From Methylobacillus arboreus (GTDB lineage: Bacteria > Pseudomonadota > Gammaproteobacteria > Burkholderiales > Methylophilaceae): DNA of 64,000 nucleotides. The translations under genes were made by a program, and so were the position numbers. Location of the stretch: NCBI RefSeq assembly GCF_020532725.1, contig NZ_JAJAVC010000011.1:1-64000 (forward strand), read 5' to 3'. A model generated the notes under the pieces. It made no database searches, was not told where the DNA came from, and saw only the letters and a program-made list of their open reading frames with translations. How positions within the stretch are numbered: the stretch's first letter is position 1; every line of letters starts with the position of its first letter. This document shows, one piece after another, positions 7,301 to 15,773 of the stretch.

Positions 7301-10300
7301 CTGGAGCCGCCGGCGGAGAAGCCTGATTTCTTGGTGGTTTTCTGGTTGAAGGTGTAGCTGGTGTTTTCAGCGGTGGCGAGTGTAATGTCGCCACTGGCTT
7401 GCAACAGGGTGCCGTTGTCGCTGACCACCTGGCTGCCCTCGATATTGATATTGCCCGCAATGGCTGCTGCTGTTTCGCTGGCTGCGCTACCTGCCCGAAG
7501 GGCGATGGTGTCTGCACTGAGGGTGCTGCCAATGGCCTGACTGTCTTCAAAGGTGTTGCGGTAGGTTTTTGTGGTGCTGTTTAAACCGCTGCTGCGCTTG
7601 GTTTTGCGCGCTTGGTCGAAGTTGCTGGTGGCTTCGCCTGCGGTGATGTTGATGTCTTTGACTGCCGTGATGCTCAGCTCGCCATGTTGACTATTGATAT
7701 TGGCTGCTCTCAGGTTGGCATCATTGCCTGCTTGCAGGATGATGTCGCCAGCGGCCTGGATGGCAGTGCCGATATCTTGCGTGCTACCGTAGGAAACACG
7801 ATTCTTGGCATTGCGCACACTGTTGTTTTGCTCGGCGATCTGCACGGTGCCGAGGTTGATGTCGCGACCGGCGGATAGCACTGTTTGACCGTCTACGCCG
7901 CTATTGGCAATGCTGGCGGCCATGAGGTTGAGGTCGTTGCCTGCACTGGCGACGAGGATGGCATCCGGGTTGCTGACGTACAAGCCGGCAACCCTGTCAA
8001 GGTTGGTGCGGCTGAAACTGCTGGCGCCTATGGTCTGGGCATGGCTCTGCGTGGTGCTTTCGATGTTGATGTTGTTGCCGGCTTCCAGTACCAAGGCATC
8101 TTTTGCCATGATGGTGCCACCGATGTTGTCGATGTCGCCAGTGGCCTTCAAGGCCGTGACATCAGCACTGATGTTGCCGCCCAGGTTCTGGATGTTGTCC
8201 GCATTGAGCACGGCCAGGGTTCGCCCTGCCATGGTGCCGCCGTTGGTGATGGTGTCTGTGGCATTGATGTTGATGCTGTTGCCCGCCATGATGCCGGTCG
8301 TGGGGCTCAGGTCGCCATCCTGCAGGCGCACGTATACCTGTGGAACAAGGGCTTTTGTGACCGTGCCGTCGGGCAGAGTGATTTCCTGTTCTACCAGCCA
8401 GACGATGTCGGATGTAAGTTGGGCTATTTGTTCCGCTGACAAGGCAATACCTGGAATCAGCTGGATCTGGCTTGCCACAGTAAGCCCTGCGTTCATGAGG
8501 GCTTGATATTGCGCTTCATCACTGGCGTAACCATCAAGGAAGCGTCTGCCAGTCAGTTCCGCCACTTGTTCACGCACCAGGCGCTGTTCATAAAAACCAT
8601 CCCCCAGGCGCTTTTGCGTGATGGCAGGGTCGAATGAGAGTTGCTGCACCATGTAGTCCGAACTGAGCCAGGTGCGGTAATTGGTGAAGCGAGGGTTGGT
8701 TTCTATCAGGTAGTCTGCTGAAGCATCGGGCAGCGCCTGGAATAATGCGTTGTTGTTGACTGTGCTTGAGTTGCTGCTGACCACGGTACTGCTGGCCGGT
8801 GGCGCGGCATTGCCTTCAAGGCGTGTAGTGGCCAGGTTGTAGGTGGTGACGATGTTGCCGGGACTGTGGTTGCCCAGGTAGTCGATGTCGTAATCATCAT
8901 CATTGCCATCCCAGTCGTAATACCAAGCGCTGCCGCTGTGACGGACAATACTCTGGCCTTCGGTGTTGAGGTTTTGAATGGTAGCGCCGCTGATGTCCAG
9001 CGCAGCGCCAGCGATGATCTGGCTATCGCTATTCAATACATTGCCGGTGATCTGCATATCGCCGCCAGAGAGGATTTTGCCGGGAGTGGAGGCGAGTATT
9101 TCAGTGTGCGAAGTATAGCTGGTGCCCTGGTAGCGCGTGTATTCGCGGAATGTATATGGCCCGGCGGAGCGCCATTCCACATGGACATTGCCAATCTGGG
9201 CGCCGGGGTAGTCTGCGCTATCCCAGATGACTCCCTGGCCTGGGCCTGCTGGGGTGAATTTGTCATAGCTTGCGGTGGTTTCCGCTGTCCTTCCCACTTG
9301 CAGGCCGGTGTTGAGGTTTTGCAGCTCATCGGCGCTGATGGCCAGGTTGCCCAGCGCTTCAATGGTAGCGTCCTGGTTGATGACGGAAGCGGCACTGCCA
9401 ATGGCTATCCCTGAATCATTGAGGGTGCCGCCGATGGCAATATCCTCGCCGCTGAACAGCATGGCATTGTCACGGTTATGGAGGCTGCCTGTTGCCAGGT
9501 CCAGCCGGGTGCGCCCAGCCATGATGGCCGCGGTAGTGATGCCATTCACGGTTTCTGCCAGGTTGTTGATCTCGCTAGCCTGGATGCTGAGGCGGTCACC
9601 GAATATGCTGCCATGCCCGATGTTGTCCAGCCTGTCTGCGCTGATATGCGTGGTATCCCCGTCTATGATACCGCGGTTGATAATCGTATCTTGGCTGAAC
9701 AGCGTGGTGCTGGATGAGGAGATATCTCCAGTGGCTTGGTTGTCGATGTTCTCTGCATTCAGGCTCAACGCGGCATTGGCGTTGATGGTGCCGGCATTCT
9801 GCAAGTCGTGATTGGTGGTGATGTTGATATTGGTATGCGCTGCTAGCGTACCGGAGTTGGTAATGTGTCCATCAGCAGTCACCACGACCTCGCCCACACT
9901 GGCCCCGAGATGCCCGGCATTGCGCACACCCAGCCCGGCTTCGGTGCCGATGAGGTGGATCTTGCCTGCATACATGCCGCCTAGTGCTGCTACATCCACG
10001 GCAAAGGCTGGGGTAGTGGCATTTGTGGGCGAGATTGGGTTGATGGTGGTCTGGCTGCCGTTGCCGTCGATATTGACCTGATTGGCGCCAGTGGTTACGT
10101 TGAGATGGTTGGCCCAGATGCCCGCGTTGACCTTAACCGCGCGCGTGATGACGTCGGTGTAGTCGGTATGGCTGGCATCCATGCCTTGGCCTAAGAAGCT
10201 GATGCTGCCGCCACCCACACGATAACCCAGCAGGTTGCCGCCATTGATGATGGGGGTGCCGGTGGTCAGGGTGGCGCGGTTGGCGTTGATGAAGCCGCAG

Positions 10301-10872
10301 CCATTGCAACTAATGCCGGCCGGGTTGGCGATGACGAGCTGGGCGCGGCTGCCTGCAATCTCGACAAAGCCATTCAGCAGGCTGGGATTGCTGCTGTTGA
10401 CTTCGTTGAGGATGACGCGGGCAGTGCCGCCTGCCAGAAAAGGGTTGCCCTGCACCCAGCCGCCAAGCTGGGTTTGCACATTGGTGTTGCTGTTGTTGAG
10501 GATGGCTCCCTGGGCGTTGACATCGAACTGGCTGTAAGTATTGCGTGAGACGCCTGCGGCACTTGGTGTCTGGATGTTGACCAGCGGTAGGCCGTTGGCG
10601 GTATTGCCGATGATGGGCTGCTGGTTGGCGGGGGCCGATGGGTCTGCAATGATGTCGGCACGGGCTCGCCCGCTAAGGATCAATGCGGAGCCCAGCATCA
10701 GCATGAGGGAAAGCTGTAGCGGTGTGATGCCAGCCAGCATAAGTCTGGCGATTGGCGGGACATTGCCGGATGGTGTGCTGCCAGCGGTGCCGTGGGCAGA
10801 TATGTTTTCTGCCACGGCCATCATCAGGCCTCGGACACGGTTGAATACCAGGCGATAACGGTGTTTGTTCAT
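4378..10872 (-). CDS. fhaB: FhaB/TpsA-type filamentous haemagglutinin exoprotein with lipase-like C-terminus
   Basis: 2164 residues. An extended signal peptide region (MNKHRYRLVFNRVRGLMMAV) is followed by a hydrophobic core ending ARA near residue 72. The TPS secretion domain follows, with ILNNSNTNVQ (about 124-133), NPAGISCNGCGFINANRA (about 183-200) and a CNGC pair. Haemagglutinin repeats of beta-helix type (GNINIEGSQV, AGNNINIESTT, GGDVNLKADDKVN) run through roughly residues 330-1550. Near the C-terminus come a YNDTQGSLADLLNAAIDKYA segment and then LLAHSGGTLSSNIALNDYA, a nucleophile-elbow-like motif (Ser about 2005). NDPVA (Asp about 2088) and ATHLQG (His about 2112, or AHSTY about 2139) follow, in the Ser-Asp-His order of alpha/beta hydrolases. 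Partner FhaC is encoded 27 nt upstream and a lipoprotein 3 nt downstream. Adhesion and contact-dependent inhibition are both possible; the hydrolase reading is an inference. Confidence 0.95.
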   Translation of the reverse strand: MNKHRYRLVFNRVRGLMMAVAENISAHGTAGSTPSGNVPPIARLMLAGITPLQLSLMLMLGSALILSGRARADIIADPSAPANQQPIIGNTANGLPLVNIQTPSAAGVSRNTYSQFDVNAQGAILNNSNTNVQTQLGGWVQGNPFLAGGTARVILNEVNSSNPSLLNGFVEIAGSRAQLVIANPAGISCNGCGFINANRATLTTGTPIINGGNLLGYRVGGGSISFLGQGMDASHTDYTDVITRAVKVNAGIWANHLNVTTGANQVNIDGNGSQTTINPISPTNATTPAFAVDVAALGGMYAGKIHLIGTEAGLGVRNAGHLGASVGEVVVTADGHITNSGTLAAHTNINITTNHDLQNAGTINANAALSLNAENIDNQATGDISSSSTTLFSQDTIINRGIIDGDTTHISADRLDNIGHGSIFGDRLSIQASEINNLAETVNGITTAAIMAGRTRLDLATGSLHNRDNAMLFSGEDIAIGGTLNDSGIAIGSAASVINQDATIEALGNLAISADELQNLNTGLQVGRTAETTASYDKFTPAGPGQGVIWDSADYPGAQIGNVHVEWRSAGPYTFREYTRYQGTSYTSHTEILASTPGKILSGGDMQITGNVLNSDSQIIAGAALDISGATIQNLNTEGQSIVRHSGSAWYYDWDGNDDDYDIDYLGNHSPGNIVTTYNLATTRLEGNAAPPASSTVVSSNSSTVNNNALFQALPDASADYLIETNPRFTNYRTWLSSDYMVQQLSFDPAITQKRLGDGFYEQRLVREQVAELTGRRFLDGYASDEAQYQALMNAGLTVASQIQLIPGIALSAEQIAQLTSDIVWLVEQEITLPDGTVTKALVPQVYVRLQDGDLSPTTGIMAGNSININATDTITNGGTMAGRTLAVLNADNIQNLGGNISADVTALKATGDIDNIGGTIMAKDALVLEAGNNINIESTTQSHAQTIGASSFSRTNLDRVAGLYVSNPDAILVASAGNDLNLMAASIANSGVDGQTVLSAGRDINLGTVQIAEQNNSVRNAKNRVSYGSTQDIGTAIQAAGDIILQAGNDANLRAANINSQHGELSITAVKDINITAGEATSNFDQARKTKRSSGLNSTTKTYRNTFEDSQAIGSTLSADTIALRAGSAASETAAAIAGNINIEGSQVVSDNGTLLQASGDITLATAENTSYTFNQKTTKKSGFSAGGSSIGYGTSNLSQKQTGTTITQTGSTIGSVEGNVTIQAGNTYTQTGSEVLTPQGDIDIKAQQVNITAGNNTSTQTTETKFKQSGLTLAITSPVISAIQTAEQMKQAANNTSDGRMQALAAGTTALAAKNAFDSTQQALFAAPTDNGVTNAANQAGGVNISLSIGTSKSSSTSTQTSSTVQGSNVMAGGNIAIQATGAGEQSDINVIGSTIKAGGDVNLKADDKVNLIAAQNTETLNSKNKNSSASVGISIGSNGLAITASASQGKGKANGSDVTWTESVVQAGNKVSLESGTDTNIIGSQVKGDQVVANVGTSGKGNLNIQSLQDSSTYDSKQKSAGISVSVPVGAGMAGGSFSSSSSKINSDYASVNEQAGIFAGDGGFQVNVNGNTDLKGAVIASTETAIAENRNSLTTETLTVSDIQNRAEYAADSSSMSLSMSYNSNQSITKNIGNNLVNLPGTLTPDLNQSGTDSSVTHSAVSTAQIAITDDAKQTALTGKNAETTIATLNRDTDTANNDVLTKPDITAIQNEIAANASIVSAATQQVTTAINSYYVKRMAEYDQQYNDKLNLARDKEAEAAILNASGKTSEAASLIAEAQTLRYQAIDIRNERDKPSLSQGLALTLGNILVGSLAGEIDIGNAATSYAVGTLGNAFLLTAQKRDSDITQGFIATCKKSPPECAQAASGLGDTINNADLPLEERIKALTDLKSPTDNAPLFEIKAVDSNSEGHFNIAVNGILNEPDRALVLGIGHLRDGEAIEQSIYLSYNDTQGSLADLLNAAIDKYAQATSNTSEAIVQALIASHGNQLAHGETNLLAHSGGTLSSNIALNDYAAQGNANPNLHIDYFGPASSTGAAVAATLNAAGLAGATPEQQANWLAYGNVNGPTDNGINGLGYYNHANDPVATVVGGNLGQTNQYNDPNSATHLQGVALGNLLQSVLELKALFTTSDSAHSTYRWNDPSTWPTTTVAPVSSNPPR

Positions 10873-10899
10873 CTTGATTCCCCTTTAACGTGCTTGCTG

Positions 10900-12642
10900 C
10901 TAGAACGACCAGTTGAGGTTGAACCCGGCTGCCGTTTTGGCGGTTTCAAAACCGTCCGGCTTTTTGATGGGCTGTCCTAAAAATAAGTCGTAGCTGAATC
11001 CCCTGTATCCACCTCGCATGCCCACGACTGCACCTGCCAGTTGCCTGCCGATCAGGCGGTCGCCGGATTGTCCGCCAACCTCGCCATAATCCAGGCCGAC
11101 ATAAACGGCTTGCCCGCTTTGTCCCAGCATGGCGCTGAGATCGTTGCGGATGAACCAGCCGCGGTCTGCGCTCAAGGTCAATTGCCCGTCGAAGCCGCGC
11201 ACGGTATAGCGGTTGCCGATGGCAAAGCGGTCTTGCGGCGTGAGCGGGGTAAGGTTGGATTGCGCGCGGATATTGGCGGCATAGCGTAAGGCCTGTGTTC
11301 CCCATGGCGCCTGGAAGGAAAGCGGAGCCAGGAAGCTGATATCGGCGGTGATGATTTCCATGCGCGAAGTGCCTTCGCCAAAGGCTTCTTCAGGTGCCTT
11401 GAGCGCCTGTTGCGCGCCGGTGCCACGGCGATAGGACAAGGTGTAATCCAGCACGGACTGGCCGATGTACCAGCTCTGGTTGATGCCCAGTGTCCATCCG
11501 GCAGTGCGGCGTCGCTGCACTTCCACCTCGGTGTCGTCAACATAGTTGAATGATTTGCGGAAAAAGCTTCCCAGGGATAGCTGCGTCTTGTTGATGGCGG
11601 AGCGGTACACCATGCGGCTGAGCCTGAACTCGGCATTCTGCGTGCGGCCGCTGTAGAGGTAGGATTGGTTGAGCCCGGCGACTTCCTGGTGATAGTTGTA
11701 GCTGGAGCCGGTGGCGCTGAGCAGCCAATGTCCGTAAGGGATGGAATAATGCAGGGTCTTGCCGCGCGAGCCGCGGCTGCCCTTGTCACCGCCGCCCAGG
11801 TCCTGGTTGAAATTGATATAAAACAAGTCGCTCAGGCCCAGCAGGTTGTCGCCAGAGAGCGTGACACCGCCCTGATATTTGCCTGTGCTGTCGAAGCCGC
11901 CATCATCCGCGCTGAATGTGAGGCGAAAGGGTAATGCCTGGCGGTATCGGATCACCAGGTCGCTCTCGCCGGGCTGGGCGTTGCCATCGGCAGGTTCGAT
12001 CTGGATATCGGCATCCGAAGTGGGAGAGCGCTTGAGGTTTTCCAGGCCTTGTTCAATGCTACGCAGGTTGAGGATGTCGCCAGGGGCAATCGGCAATGCA
12101 TTACCGTAGCGGATGTACTGGCTGGAATCCGGGGTGAAGCGGATCTGGTGGACCTTGCCGGGGATGACGGTGAGGATGAGATGGCCCTGGCCCAAATCCT
12201 GTGGACCAGCGAGGATGCGTGTCGTGACATAGCCATGGGCCACAATGGCATTTTGCACATGCGTCATGACAGTGTTGATGCCTTGTGTTCCCAGGCAGCG
12301 GCCAATTGCCGGATATAGCCCTGTTTCGATGACCTCGCGCAAGGCAAACTGGAACAGCGGAGCATTATTGCCTGCCAGGCTGATGCTCTGGATGGCAAAG
12401 CAGGGGAGTTCTGCTTCAGGATAGGCAAGTGGTGCGGGAGTTGCAGCTTCTGGCTGGCGAACGTCCGGTGTCGGTTCCTGCTGCTGGCGCAGGGCCCGGA
12501 TGCGTTCCTGTTGCATCAGCAGTTCCTGTGCCGATGTATCTATCGGCTCAATCGCTGCCATGACCGGGTTGCTGATGTACAAGGCCATGGCAATTGGCCA
12601 GCATGCACGCAGGATAGCCGCGTATCCCCATGAGAAAATCAA
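10900..12642 (-). CDS. fhaC: TpsB/FhaC-type outer-membrane transporter for FhaB
   Basis: 580 residues. A signal-like N-terminus (ILRACWPIAMALYISNPVMA) is followed by a Gln/Arg-rich linker (LMQQERIRALRQQQ). The POTRA part of ShlB type comes next (PCFAIQSISLAGNNAP, GYVTTRILAGPQDL, GHLILTVIPGKVHQIRF), then a 16-strand barrel ending in FNLNWSF. The conserved loop-6 motif is VRGFDG near residue 481. It binds the TPS domain of FhaB in the periplasm and threads it across the outer membrane. The start is a TTG at 12642 with AGGGGA 5-6 nt upstream; the next in-frame ATG would cut the signal. It is first in the fhaC-fhaB-lipoprotein transcription unit. Confidence 0.93.
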   Translation of the reverse strand: MIFSWGYAAILRACWPIAMALYISNPVMAAIEPIDTSAQELLMQQERIRALRQQQEPTPDVRQPEAATPAPLAYPEAELPCFAIQSISLAGNNAPLFQFALREVIETGLYPAIGRCLGTQGINTVMTHVQNAIVAHGYVTTRILAGPQDLGQGHLILTVIPGKVHQIRFTPDSSQYIRYGNALPIAPGDILNLRSIEQGLENLKRSPTSDADIQIEPADGNAQPGESDLVIRYRQALPFRLTFSADDGGFDSTGKYQGGVTLSGDNLLGLSDLFYINFNQDLGGGDKGSRGSRGKTLHYSIPYGHWLLSATGSSYNYHQEVAGLNQSYLYSGRTQNAEFRLSRMVYRSAINKTQLSLGSFFRKSFNYVDDTEVEVQRRRTAGWTLGINQSWYIGQSVLDYTLSYRRGTGAQQALKAPEEAFGEGTSRMEIITADISFLAPLSFQAPWGTQALRYAANIRAQSNLTPLTPQDRFAIGNRYTVRGFDGQLTLSADRGWFIRNDLSAMLGQSGQAVYVGLDYGEVGGQSGDRLIGRQLAGAVVGMRGGYRGFSYDLFLGQPIKKPDGFETAKTAAGFNLNWSF

Positions 12643-12997
12643 ATTGTTCCCCTATTTATTTTTATGTTCTGGTCAGTGCATTGGCTGGCCTTGTTGTTTT
12701 ATTGGGATTATGTATTTTATATGTTTGATTAATAACGTGATTTATTCACTTTTTTGTGACAGAGGATGGCTGGCGACTTTGTAGTCTTTTGTCTGTATTG
12801 GGCTTGGTAATGCTGATTGATAGAGAGTTTCAGATGCATTGCCTGGTTTAGAGCGACTAACAAAATTCTTAGCGTACTGCCTACGGCAGAGCGCCTGGCC
12901 AGGATTGTTTGCTGAGTTTTGTTGGCCACTCTTAATAACAGGAGGGAAGTGGGTATATGCCTATAATGGCAGTACTGATTAATTTGTAGCGCCGGGC
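12643..12997. other. Intergenic region between divergent fhaC and ynfA
   Basis: 355 bp with no convincing ORF. The fhaC-proximal third is AT-rich; on the minus strand it holds TATAAAAT-like sequence (about 12713-12720), a possible -10 region for fhaC, without a clear -35. The middle contains copy A of the dispersed inverted-repeat element (12850-12934). Confidence 0.5.
12850..12934. repeat. Dispersed inverted-repeat element, copy A (shortened)
   Basis: Ends AGAGCGACTAACAAAATTCT and GAGTTTTGTTGGCCACTCTT are imperfect inverted repeats. The interior GTACTGCCTACGGCAGAGCG and CGCCTGGCCAGGA matches copies B (28166-28271) and C (63296-63411). Copy A lacks the GGCGTTGTTGCCCTGCC segment present in the other two. 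It lies in intergenic DNA. Confidence 0.7.
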
Positions 12998-13324
12998 ATG
13001 ATGGTATTGAAAACATTTTTGTTGTTTGTAGTGACTGCAGTGGCCGAGATCCTTGGGTGTTATCTTCCCTATCTATGGCTGAAGAAAGGTGGCTCTGTAT
13101 GGCTGTTGCTGCCAGCAGCTGTCAGTCTGGCAGTGTTTGCCTGGTTGCTGAGCTTGCACCCGGCGGCGGCAGGACGGGTTTATGCGGCTTATGGTGGGGT
13201 GTACATTTTTGTCGCGCTAGGCTGGCTGTGGCTGGTGGATGGCATTCGGCCCAGCACCTGGGATTTTGTCGGTGTGGCAGTTGCGCTGGTGGGTATGGCG
13301 ATCATCATGTTTGCCCCACGCTAA
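12998..13324 (+). CDS. ynfA: YnfA/UPF0060 family small membrane protein
   Basis: 108 residues with four hydrophobic segments, typical of the YnfA family: [16 protein letters not shown] in the first helix, [20 protein letters not shown] in the middle and [19 protein letters not shown] before the last helix. The family is short (about 108 aa), so the protein is full length. Two ATG codons are adjacent (12998 and 13001); neither has a strong ribosome site. The function of the family is unproven, although it resembles the small multidrug resistance fold. The gene stands alone between the fhaC promoter region and a secreted protease gene. Confidence 0.9.
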   Translation: MMVLKTFLLFVVTAVAEILGCYLPYLWLKKGGSVWLLLPAAVSLAVFAWLLSLHPAAAGRVYAAYGGVYIFVALGWLWLVDGIRPSTWDFVGVAVALVGMAIIMFAPR

Positions 13325-13388
13325 GCTCTTCCTCTGCGCGATAATTAAGGAGTAAAGTTAATCCAGATTTGCGCATTGGGGGTTGCTC

Positions 13389-14417
13389 ATGGGCATGCTG
13401 CATAGCGTTACTGGATTTTGTGTTGCATTTGGATTGCTGGCGTGGACTGTTCCGGCAGGGGCCTTGATGTATGGCCAGCCTGTGAATGAAGCCCCCGCGG
13501 TGCAACTGGTGTTTGAGCACCGTCACTGGCACGAGTATCGCCAGGAGTGGCGTGTCGATCATAGTGAGTGTAGCGCTGTCGTGGTGGGTGGTGCGCCACT
13601 GACTGTATTGACGGCAGCGCATTGCCTTCGTGATGTCAGCCTGGATCAGGCCAGTGGTTTGCCTGTCGTGCGTGTGGCACGCGCATCTCATCCTTTATTT
13701 CTCAAGGCCCGGCTCAGGCAGGCTATATTCCCGGAGTTTGACAAGGTGCGCGGCAATCTCATCGATGATCTGGCAGTGCTGGTGTTCGATATGAGTTTGC
13801 CCGACTCTATCGCCGTCGCGCCGGTTTTACTTGATCAGCCTGCGCACTCGGTACTCTTATGCGGTTATGGTCATGGGGCAGCTGATTCATCGCCGGCTGA
13901 CCTGGGTTGTGCCAACAAGGAGGTGCATGCGGGAACGGATACGTTTGCCGAGTTTGTGCCGGACGCATATGCAGCGCTCGATCCGGTTTTTTATGCGCGT
14001 TACCAGGTGCAGTTTGAAAGCAAGGCGAGTGTTGTCTCCGCATTGGAAGCGCTGCTGGCCGTCAACCGCCTTAATGAGATGGGGAGTTATGATCCCGCGT
14101 TGCCTATGCCTACGCTTGGGGATTCAGGTGGACCCTGGTTGGAAGATATTGGCGAGGGGCGTTTCGGCGTGGTAGGCATCACGAGTTTTGTTGAAAGCTT
14201 TTACGGCAGTTCGCCACAGTGGCCTTTCTTCCGCCAAAGTAGCGCACCACTGGCAGATTTTGTCTATGCCGCTTATGGCATCAGGCTGGACTCGATGCGT
14301 GCAAGAAAGCTGTTTAATGCGGCGCGCTTGAAGGGGGCGGATATTCGTGTCTATCGTCGTGGATGGAAAGACGAGGGCGTGTATGCATCACCCGCATCTA
14401 CAGAAATCAGGCGTTAA
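13389..14417 (+). CDS. Secreted trypsin-like serine protease (family S1)
   Basis: 342 residues from the ATG at 13389, with GGGGG about 6 nt upstream. A signal peptide (GMLHSVTGFCVAFGLLAWTV, cleavage near PAGA) precedes the catalytic domain. The triad is visible: His 78 in LTAAHC, Asp 126/127 in IDDLAVLVF, and Ser 246 in GDSGGPW. Cys pairs (SECSAVVV with AAHC, and LLCGYG with LGCANKE) suggest disulfides, so it acts in the periplasm or outside the cell. Chymotrypsin-like folds of this size without PDZ domains are usually secreted endopeptidases; the substrate is unknown. Its 3' end overlaps the end of phoR by 11 bp on the opposite strand. Confidence 0.88.
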   Translation: MGMLHSVTGFCVAFGLLAWTVPAGALMYGQPVNEAPAVQLVFEHRHWHEYRQEWRVDHSECSAVVVGGAPLTVLTAAHCLRDVSLDQASGLPVVRVARASHPLFLKARLRQAIFPEFDKVRGNLIDDLAVLVFDMSLPDSIAVAPVLLDQPAHSVLLCGYGHGAADSSPADLGCANKEVHAGTDTFAEFVPDAYAALDPVFYARYQVQFESKASVVSALEALLAVNRLNEMGSYDPALPMPTLGDSGGPWLEDIGEGRFGVVGITSFVESFYGSSPQWPFFRQSSAPLADFVYAAYGIRLDSMRARKLFNAARLKGADIRVYRRGWKDEGVYASPASTEIRR

Positions 14418-15735
14418 TGCCTGCCTGCTGGGGTGTTTTGCGCACCAGGCGGCTTTGCGGTAATACTGCGCTGAATATGCTGCCCTTGCCTGCCTCGGAT
14501 TCAATTTCGAGATATCCCTGATGTCGCGTCAGGATATGCTTGACGATGGAGAGGCCGAGGCCGGTGCCGCCTGTTTCGCGTGAGCGGCTGCGGTCCACGC
14601 GGTAGAAGCGCTCGGTCAGGCGGTCTATATGCTGTTGTTCTATGCCGATGCCGGTGTCGCGTACGCTGAACAAGACTTCCGTGCCGCGCAGGAACAACTT
14701 GAGATTGATCTTGCCGCCTTCGGGGGTGTAGCGCACGGCATTGCTGACCAAGTTGCCTAGTGCGCTATGCAGCTCTTCCGCAGCGCCCTTGATGAACAAG
14801 CCAGGTTCTACTGGCTCCAGTGTAATGTCATGTTCACCTTGGCTCAGGCTTATGCCTTCATGCAGCAGCATATTGAGCAGGGTGCTTAGGTCATTCTCGG
14901 TTTCCTGGGGCGCTTCAGGACTATTCTCCAGTTGTGACAAGGTCAGCAAGTCCTCGATCAGGCGCCGCATGCGGCCGGTCTGCTCCTGCATCATGCCGAA
15001 ATAGCCACGCGTGCTTTCCGGCACGGCGCCTTCCATGTCGGTCAACGTCTCGATAAAGCCGCCGACAACGGTAAGTGGCGTGCGTAATTCATGCGAGACA
15101 TTGGCGATAAAGTCACGGCGCATGGTTTCCAGCTTTTCCATCTGGCTGATATCGCGCGAGATCAAGAGCTTTTGGTTCGCGCCGAATGGCACCAGCTGGA
15201 TCTCCAGGGTCGCACCGCTGACACGCCAGGATTTGAGTTTGATGGGTTCGGAGTAATCCTGGCGTTGCAGGTACTGGATAAAGTCCGCAGGACGTACCAG
15301 GTAGCTGATGGGGTGGCCTGTATCCTGGCGTATGGAAAGGCCAAGCTGGCGTTCTGCCGTGGGATTGCACCATTCGATCTGGTCATTGCCATTGAGCAAC
15401 ACCACCCCGTCAGGCAGGGCGCTTGCCGCATGGCGGAACCGGTCAAGCGCGGAGCTGATCTGGGCCTGGCTGCGGCTGTGGCGGCGCTTCTCGTAATAAA
15501 TGGCGGAGAATACGTCCTCCCAGATACCGCTACCCACTGGCATGGCATTGAGTTCGGGCTTCTTGAACCATTGCAGCAGCTTGTGCAGCCAGTAGAGGTG
15601 GCTGGCCAAATAAAGCAGCACGATGGCACAGAATGCCAGCAGGGCGGTAATGGCATCGGTTGCCGCCCAAATGATCAGGCAGGCAAACACAGTGGCCAGG
15701 CCCAGCCACAAGGCTTTCCAGCGAATATCTTGCAC
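14407..15735 (-). CDS. phoR: Phosphate regulon sensor histidine kinase PhoR
   Basis: 442 residues. Two N-terminal membrane helices (residues about 10-50) lead to a PAS domain (SALPDGVVLLNGNDQIEWCN) and a HisKA domain with SHELRTPLTVVGGF (His 215). The HATPase region has NLVSNAVRYTPEGG, VRDTGIGIE and GGTGLGLSIVKHIL. As in other PhoR proteins there is no large periplasmic sensor; phosphate is sensed through the Pst/PhoU complex, which is not in this window. It phosphorylates PhoB, encoded 38 bp upstream, and is co-transcribed with it. Confidence 0.96.
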   Translation of the reverse strand: MQDIRWKALWLGLATVFACLIIWAATDAITALLAFCAIVLLYLASHLYWLHKLLQWFKKPELNAMPVGSGIWEDVFSAIYYEKRRHSRSQAQISSALDRFRHAASALPDGVVLLNGNDQIEWCNPTAERQLGLSIRQDTGHPISYLVRPADFIQYLQRQDYSEPIKLKSWRVSGATLEIQLVPFGANQKLLISRDISQMEKLETMRRDFIANVSHELRTPLTVVGGFIETLTDMEGAVPESTRGYFGMMQEQTGRMRRLIEDLLTLSQLENSPEAPQETENDLSTLLNMLLHEGISLSQGEHDITLEPVEPGLFIKGAAEELHSALGNLVSNAVRYTPEGGKINLKLFLRGTEVLFSVRDTGIGIEQQHIDRLTERFYRVDRSRSRETGGTGLGLSIVKHILTRHQGYLEIESEAGKGSIFSAVLPQSRLVRKTPQQAGINA

Positions 15736-15773
15736 GAGGTCGTTCTTGTCTTAAGACAGGCCGCTATTATGAG

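Noticed and set aside
4900-9900. Possible CRISPR or tandem repeat array inside fhaB
   Set aside because: The repetition is at protein level (beta-helix haemagglutinin repeats) with diverged DNA; there are no fixed-length direct repeats with unique spacers, and no cas genes occur in the window.
5138-10537. Many plus-strand frames of 60-200 codons opposite fhaB, e.g. 7904-8506 and 9275-9811
   Set aside because: They are antisense to a long gene with clear domains, have repetitive low-complexity translations and no ribosome sites; they follow from the repeat composition of fhaB.
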